Both the position numbers and the translations under genes were made by a program. A stretch of 9,457 nucleotides of DNA from Thermodesulfobacteriota bacterium (GTDB lineage Bacteria > Desulfobacterota > S145-22). Within the stretch, counting starts at the first letter, position 1. Every line of letters begins with the position of its first letter. Below the pieces are notes generated by a model. That model made no database searches and was not told where the DNA came from. It was given only the letters and a program-made list of their open reading frames with translations. Below, piece after piece: positions 5,932 through 9,457 of the stretch. The stretch spans positions 1 through 9,457 of the forward strand of contig JANTFN010000057.1 in the NCBI GenBank assembly GCA_024763435.1. Direction: 5' to 3'.

Positions 5932-7057
5932 ACCTTGAAATAACCTCCGCTGTCCTCCGCGAAGCCCCCGGCTTCCCGAGTTTTTCACGAATTTTTTTAA
6001 GTTCATTCCTTATCTGATACAGTTTATCAGGATCTTCCAGTAATCTTATACTTGTTTCCGCAATTCTTTTCGGGGTTGCCTTGTACTGGACAAGCTCCGG
6101 ATAGACCTCTTTTCCCGCGACAATATTTGCCAGCCCGATCCAGGGAACCCGGATGAGAAGCCAACCCAGAAAGGCGGAAAAAAAGGAAACCTTGTAAACA
6201 ATAATCGCGGGGATCCCGAGAAGCGCCGCCTCAAGGGTTGCTGTACCGGACGCCAGGATAATCAGGTCGCATCGGCGCATGATGTCCGAGGCATTTCCAA
6301 GATGCGTCTCCACGGAAACACCTTCCGCTGAAAAGACCCGGGATATTTTTTCCGGCGACATTCCCGGAGCAACAGGGACAACATGCAAGACCTTCCGCCG
6401 AGCGTGACTTTCAAGAATTGCCGCCGCCTTTGACATCACCGGGAGAAGACGATTCACCTCGGAATCCCGACTCCCCGGCATCCACCCGACAACAAACGCC
6501 TCTTTATCATCAGATTTTCCCATAATTTCCGGGAGTGTTCCTAACTGCTCTACAAGCGGATGTCCTACAAAGGAAACCTTGACGCCATGTTCTTTGTAAA
6601 AATCCCTTTCAAACGGCAAAATAACCACCATTTCATCAACATTTCGTGCAATCCGCCGCACCCTTCCCCGTCGCCACGCCCATATCTGCGGGCTGATGTA
6701 AAAAACCACGGGAATGCCCCGTTTCCTGACGCGCCCAGCAAAAAACAGATTAAATTCGGCATAATCTATCAAAACCACCACATCCGGCGGGTTGCCCCTG
6801 AGCTCCCGCATAAGCCAGCGATACGCGTGATAAAGTCTCGGGAGGATAGCCAGGACCTCCACAATTCCCACCACGGCAAGGTCTTTGACATGAAATCCCA
6901 GGCGCACACCCTGAGCCGCCATCCTGTCGCCCCCGATTCCCACCAGGTCAACATCCCCCGCAGCCTGTTTCAATTCAGCCGCGAGAGACGCCCCATGCAG
7001 ATCCCCCGAGGCCTCACCCGCAACAATCAGTATCCTTTTCGCCCTGGATTCGGTCAT
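5909..7057 (-). CDS. lpxB: Lipid-A-disaccharide synthase
   Basis: LpxB (GT19) condenses UDP-2,3-diacylglucosamine with lipid X to form the beta-1,6-linked lipid A disaccharide at the inner-membrane surface. The 382 residues match the usual length. Signatures are GEASGDLHGA (14-23), GIGGDRM (40-46), IDYAEFN (97-103, D98 equivalent to the essential Asp98 of Escherichia coli LpxB), SPQIWAWRRGRVRRI (122-136), VGHPL (164-168), GSRDSEV (195-201), SGTATLEAAL (270-279) and NIVAG (311-315). The start codon overlaps the upstream stop as ATGA, with a purine-rich GGAAGAGAAG just before it. The 3' end overlaps msbA by 23 nt. If the upstream oxidoreductase is a GnnA, this LpxB would accept amide-linked substrates; nothing in the visible motifs argues for or against that. 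Confidence 0.97.
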   Translation of the reverse strand: MTESRAKRILIVAGEASGDLHGASLAAELKQAAGDVDLVGIGGDRMAAQGVRLGFHVKDLAVVGIVEVLAILPRLYHAYRWLMRELRGNPPDVVVLIDYAEFNLFFAGRVRKRGIPVVFYISPQIWAWRRGRVRRIARNVDEMVVILPFERDFYKEHGVKVSFVGHPLVEQLGTLPEIMGKSDDKEAFVVGWMPGSRDSEVNRLLPVMSKAAAILESHARRKVLHVVPVAPGMSPEKISRVFSAEGVSVETHLGNASDIMRRCDLIILASGTATLEAALLGIPAIIVYKVSFFSAFLGWLLIRVPWIGLANIVAGKEVYPELVQYKATPKRIAETSIRLLEDPDKLYQIRNELKKIREKLGKPGASRRTAEVISRYAAAISA

Positions 7058-8016
7058 CTTCTCTTCCGGGCAAAGGTTTCAAGGCGCTCAAGCATCCTGT
7101 CTTTGATCCTGTTGGCAAGTTCCAGGGCCTTCAGGCCATCCTCCCCTGTTACTCCAACGGGGAGGTTTTCCCCAACCGACCGCACAAACGAAGTAACCTC
7201 CTCTTCCAGCGCATCTTTTTTGGGGACATTGAGATTTCTCGGCAATATTATCGGCCGGCCCAGCACCTGCCGGTTAACCTTTTTGACCCAGGTAACCGCA
7301 TGATTCAGAAGATCGATGGACAGATACCCGCTTTCCTGAAAAATTCTGAATTTCCGCGTTTTCTCTCTTGAAACCCGGCTTGCCGTTAAATTGGCCACAC
7401 ACCCATTTTCAAATTCAAGCCTGACATTTGCGATATCGCCATGTTTTGTCAGAACCGGGACGCCAACAGCCGAAAGGTGTGTAACAGGACTTTTGACGTA
7501 ATGCAGGGCAAGATCAATATCATGGATCATTAAATCCAGGACAACATCCACATCTGTTCCCCGTTTGCTGAAATTACCAAGTCGGTGAACCTCAATAAAG
7601 AGAGGCTGATTTATCAGCCTGTCCGCGCGGAGAATGGCCGGATTAAAACGTTCTACATGACCCACCTGAAGCTTAACTCCCGCGTCTTTCGATGCGGCTA
7701 TAAGGGCCTTCGCCTGCTCAGGCGTCTCACAAACAGGTTTCTCTACAAGGACATGAATCCCCCGTTTTAAACACACAAGGGCAATGTCGTAATGCGTTGA
7801 CGTCGGGGTGGCAACCGTTACGGCATCAACTTTGGTAAGAATTTCATTAAAATCTCCCGAAAAGGCCGCATCATATTTTTTAGCCGTTTTCCTCGCTTTT
7901 CTGGAATCGGTGTCCGCAACGGCTACAAGCCGACAGCCGGGTAGCCGGTGATACTTCCCGGCATGGAAAGAGCCTAACTTCCCAGTTCCTATAACACCCA
8001 CATTGATTGGGTTCAT
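7054..8016 (-). CDS. Gfo/Idh/MocA-family NAD(P)-dependent oxidoreductase, GnnA candidate
   Basis: A 320-residue dehydrogenase with an N-terminal Rossmann fold (VIGTGKLG, 8-15), the family EKP motif (92-94), GHVERFNP (119-126) and a catalytic-region DLMIHDIDLAL (161-171) containing D161, H165 and D166. The family oxidises or reduces sugar hydroxyls with NAD(P). It lies between lpxA and lpxB, overlapping both (TAATG with lpxA, ATGA with lpxB), so it is very likely expressed with lipid A synthesis. In Acidithiobacillus ferrooxidans, gnnA occupies this place; its product oxidises C3 of UDP-GlcNAc so that the aminotransferase GnnB can make UDP-GlcNAc3N. No gnnB-like gene is present here. A WlbA-like UDP-sugar acid dehydrogenase or another sugar nucleotide role is possible. 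The family is certain; the substrate is not. Confidence 0.9.
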   Translation of the reverse strand: MNPINVGVIGTGKLGSFHAGKYHRLPGCRLVAVADTDSRKARKTAKKYDAAFSGDFNEILTKVDAVTVATPTSTHYDIALVCLKRGIHVLVEKPVCETPEQAKALIAASKDAGVKLQVGHVERFNPAILRADRLINQPLFIEVHRLGNFSKRGTDVDVVLDLMIHDIDLALHYVKSPVTHLSAVGVPVLTKHGDIANVRLEFENGCVANLTASRVSREKTRKFRIFQESGYLSIDLLNHAVTWVKKVNRQVLGRPIILPRNLNVPKKDALEEEVTSFVRSVGENLPVGVTGEDGLKALELANRIKDRMLERLETFARKRR

Positions 8017-8810
8017 TACCGGCAGATACCCCGGTTTGACGTTTCAAGAAATGTTACCAGCCTTTGAACCTCAGGAAAGGCCCAGATATCATCCGCTTTA
8101 ATCATGTTTATCGCTTCAGCCATGCGCTGCTGTGAGCGAAATATCCATTTGTAGGCCTTTTTAAGGGCAGAAATGGCCTCTTCTGAGATTCCCCGCCGTC
8201 GCAGTCCAATAATATTAAGGCCATAAAGCTTTGCCTTGTCTCCGGACACCTTGACAAACGGGACAATATCCATACGAACGGCCGTCATGCCGCTGACAAA
8301 CGCATAGGAGCCTATTCTTGTAAATTGATGAACCGCCACAAAGGCCCCAATGGTCGTAAAATCCTGGATCGTCACGTGTCCCGCAAGGGTTGCGGTATTT
8401 GCGAGAATGTTCTGATTTCCGATATGGCAATCATGAGCGACATGCACATAAGCCATGATAAAATTTTCATTCCCGAGAATGGTTTTTCCACCCCCCCCCT
8501 GTGTTCCCCTGTTCAGGGTTACATATTCACGGATAACATTCCCGTCCCCGATAATCAGTTCCGTTCTTTCTCCTTTAAATTTCAGGTCCTGTGGGACCTC
8601 TCCGATAGAGGCAAACTGGTATATTCTGCAATTTTTGCCCAGGGCAGTCGGCCCCTTGATAACAACATGAGGGCCAATGACGCTGCCACTTCCAATCGTT
8701 ACATCCCCGTCAATAATCGTATAAGGACCGATCTCAACATCTTTGCCGATTTTTACATCCCCGGAAAGAACTGCCGTCGGGTGAATCTTCTGCTGTGATG
8801 CTGCGCTCAC
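8016..8810 (-). CDS. lpxA: UDP-N-acetylglucosamine acyltransferase
   Basis: LpxA transfers an (R)-3-hydroxyacyl chain from ACP to position 3 of the UDP-sugar, the first lipid A step, in the cytosol as a trimer. The 264 residues form a left-handed beta helix of hexapeptide repeats followed by a helical C-terminus. Diagnostic blocks are GEVPQDLKFKGE (70-81), IREYVTLNRGT (93-103), HVAHDC (123-128, with H126 equivalent to catalytic His125 of Escherichia coli), AGHV (143-146) and HQF (161-163). The residue at the acyl-chain ruler position (G174, aligning by eye with Gly173) is glycine. The GTG start at 8810 overlaps the fabZ stop as GTGA, and AGGAAAAGAAG precedes it. The run Q104-G107 is encoded by nine consecutive G. 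Whether the enzyme prefers UDP-GlcNAc or its 3-amino analogue is open, given the neighbouring oxidoreductase. Confidence 0.97.
   Translation of the reverse strand: MSAASQQKIHPTAVLSGDVKIGKDVEIGPYTIIDGDVTIGSGSVIGPHVVIKGPTALGKNCRIYQFASIGEVPQDLKFKGERTELIIGDGNVIREYVTLNRGTQGGGGKTILGNENFIMAYVHVAHDCHIGNQNILANTATLAGHVTIQDFTTIGAFVAVHQFTRIGSYAFVSGMTAVRMDIVPFVKVSGDKAKLYGLNIIGLRRRGISEEAISALKKAYKWIFRSQQRMAEAINMIKADDIWAFPEVQRLVTFLETSNRGICR
8491..8499. repeat. Nine-base C/G homopolymer inside lpxA
   Basis: The plus strand has nine consecutive C, read as nine G on the lpxA coding strand, encoding the end of Q104 through G107 in a conserved glycine turn. The reading frame is intact at this length. A one-base change would truncate lpxA. 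The tract could be a slippage site or simply a place where sequencing errors are likely. Confidence 0.95.
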
Positions 8811-9244
8811 GCTTCTTTTCCTAACGCCGCGAACAACCTGGCCTCTGCCGCGACCTCTTCCTCAACCGTGGCTTCCGCCTGAAATATCCAGTAATCGCCA
8901 CGTCGTTTATGAACTGTTACCTCAAGTTTCAACTGGTCCCCCGGAACAACCACACGCCGGAATCTTGCCTTGTCTATCCCCAGAAAATAGACTTCCCTGT
9001 CTTTTACATTCTCTTCGGAAGATTCAAAGGCAAGAATTCCCCCGGTCTGTGCCATGGCTTCAAGAATAAGAACGCCGGGCATCACTGGCCGTTCAGGAAA
9101 ATGTCCCTGAAAAAAAGGCTCGTTAATCGTCACATTTTTTATAGCGAGAATACGTTTGTCATAATCAATTTCAAGGACCCGGTCCACCAGCAAAAAAGGA
9201 TATGTCTGTGGTAAAAGCTTTTGAATTTTCTCAATAGAGATCAT
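8807..9244 (-). CDS. fabZ: 3-hydroxyacyl-[acyl-carrier-protein] dehydratase
   Basis: FabZ dehydrates (R)-3-hydroxyacyl-ACP to trans-2-enoyl-ACP in type II fatty acid synthesis and so competes with LpxA and LpxD for the same substrate pool. The 145 residues form a hot-dog fold. YPFLLVDRV (15-23) is followed by the active-site stretch from F44 to G68. That stretch contains GHFPERPVMPGVL (47-59), with catalytic H48 and E62, and EAMAQTGG (62-69). KARFRRVVVPGDQL (92-105) is the other conserved block. The ATG at 9244 has AAGGGGA (9256-9250) 5 nt upstream and overlaps the lpxD stop as ATGA. It overlaps lpxA by 4 nt. It is not fused to lpxC, unlike in some lineages. Placement between lpxD and lpxA is the classic arrangement. 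Confidence 0.97.
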   Translation of the reverse strand: MISIEKIQKLLPQTYPFLLVDRVLEIDYDKRILAIKNVTINEPFFQGHFPERPVMPGVLILEAMAQTGGILAFESSEENVKDREVYFLGIDKARFRRVVVPGDQLKLEVTVHKRRGDYWIFQAEATVEEEVAAEARLFAALGKEA

Positions 9245-9457
9245 TTTTGTCCCCTTGATTCAAGATTTGAAAGCCTTTTTTCAACCTCACCAAGTTTGTT
9301 TATCACCCATTTCACTTTCTGCCATATATCGGGCAGGTGGGGAAAAACAGCCCCCGTCCTGAGAGCTAGTCTAATGGGCATGGGCGGGGTCCCCGCTACA
9401 ATTTCTCCGTCCTTCAGGCTTTTGTGGACGCCGGACTGAGCGGCAACCTGAACACCA
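9241..9457 (-). CDS. lpxD: UDP-3-O-acylglucosamine N-acyltransferase, C-terminal fragment
   Basis: Only the last 71 codons are present; the gene continues past the right edge. The fragment matches the end of LpxD: the last beta-helix coil (VAAQSGVHKSLKDGE, 4-18), the VAGTPPMPIR turn (20-29), the ALRTGAVFPHLPDIW segment (31-45) and a terminal amphipathic helix with coiled-coil character (KLGEVEKRLSNLE, 54-66). LpxD adds the second (R)-3-hydroxyacyl chain to the amine of UDP-3-O-acylglucosamine, after LpxC deacetylation. The TGA stop overlaps the fabZ start as ATGA. It is the most upstream operon gene seen, so the operon promoter is outside the window. A skp/bamA region often lies further upstream in proteobacteria, but that cannot be seen here. 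Confidence 0.93.
   Translation of the reverse strand, partial: GVQVAAQSGVHKSLKDGEIVAGTPPMPIRLALRTGAVFPHLPDIWQKVKWVINKLGEVEKRLSNLESRGQK

Noticed and set aside
6560..7303. 247-residue plus-strand open frame opposite lpxB and the oxidoreductase
   Set aside because: It spans two confidently identified minus-strand genes, is rich in low-complexity P/R/H/S stretches, and has no recognisable motif.
8325..8798. 157-residue plus-strand open frame opposite lpxA
   Set aside because: It is antisense to conserved LpxA hexapeptide repeats, so the open frame is a by-product of the regular codon pattern there.

Overview
The window holds most of a lipid A / LPS inner-core biosynthesis operon of a Gram-negative bacterium. 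The gene set, gene order and general protein character suggest a deltaproteobacterium in the broad sense (Desulfobacterota, perhaps a Syntrophus-like lineage). That assignment is inference from protein families and synteny; no rRNA or other marker is present.

Layout. Positions 1-104 (minus strand) hold the first 34 codons of a membrane protein resembling an ArnT/GT39-type glycosyltransferase. It starts at TTG and has a perfect 4 x 10-bp tandem repeat in its leader (131-170). Two plus-strand genes follow, coupled by an ATGA overlap: a SuhB-like inositol monophosphatase-family enzyme (350-1138) and an exported DUF3108-like protein with a twin-arginine-like signal (1135-2010). A convergent intergenic region (2011-2187) carries degenerate 7-bp repeats of consensus GNNGAAG on the sense strand of both flanking genes. 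From 2188 to the right edge every gene is on the minus strand. In transcription order they are lpxD (3' end only), fabZ, lpxA, a Gfo/Idh/MocA-family oxidoreductase, lpxB, msbA, a DUF374 (LpxJ-like) acyltransferase and waaA.

How the genes work together. FabZ makes enoyl-ACPs and draws on the same (R)-3-hydroxyacyl-ACP pool that LpxA and LpxD use. LpxA adds the first acyl chain to the UDP-sugar, LpxD the second, and LpxB condenses two sugar units into the lipid A disaccharide. The DUF374 protein probably adds a secondary acyl chain, WaaA adds Kdo, and MsbA flips the product across the inner membrane. Neighbouring genes overlap by 1 to 32 nt or are separated by at most 8 nt, so this looks like one transcription unit whose promoter lies beyond the right edge. 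lpxC, lpxH/lpxI/lpxG, lpxK and kdsA/kdsB are not in the window.

The two most interesting points are these. First, the oxidoreductase sits between lpxA and lpxB, where gnnA (for 3-amino-GlcNAc lipid A) sits in Acidithiobacillus, but no gnnB-type aminotransferase is beside it. Second, a family of GTTGAAG-based short tandem repeats appears in both intergenic regions, with 10-bp and 7-bp periods, and one array forms the 3' end of waaA. No RNA gene, mobile element, CRISPR array or phage gene was seen, and most of the window is conventional housekeeping sequence.
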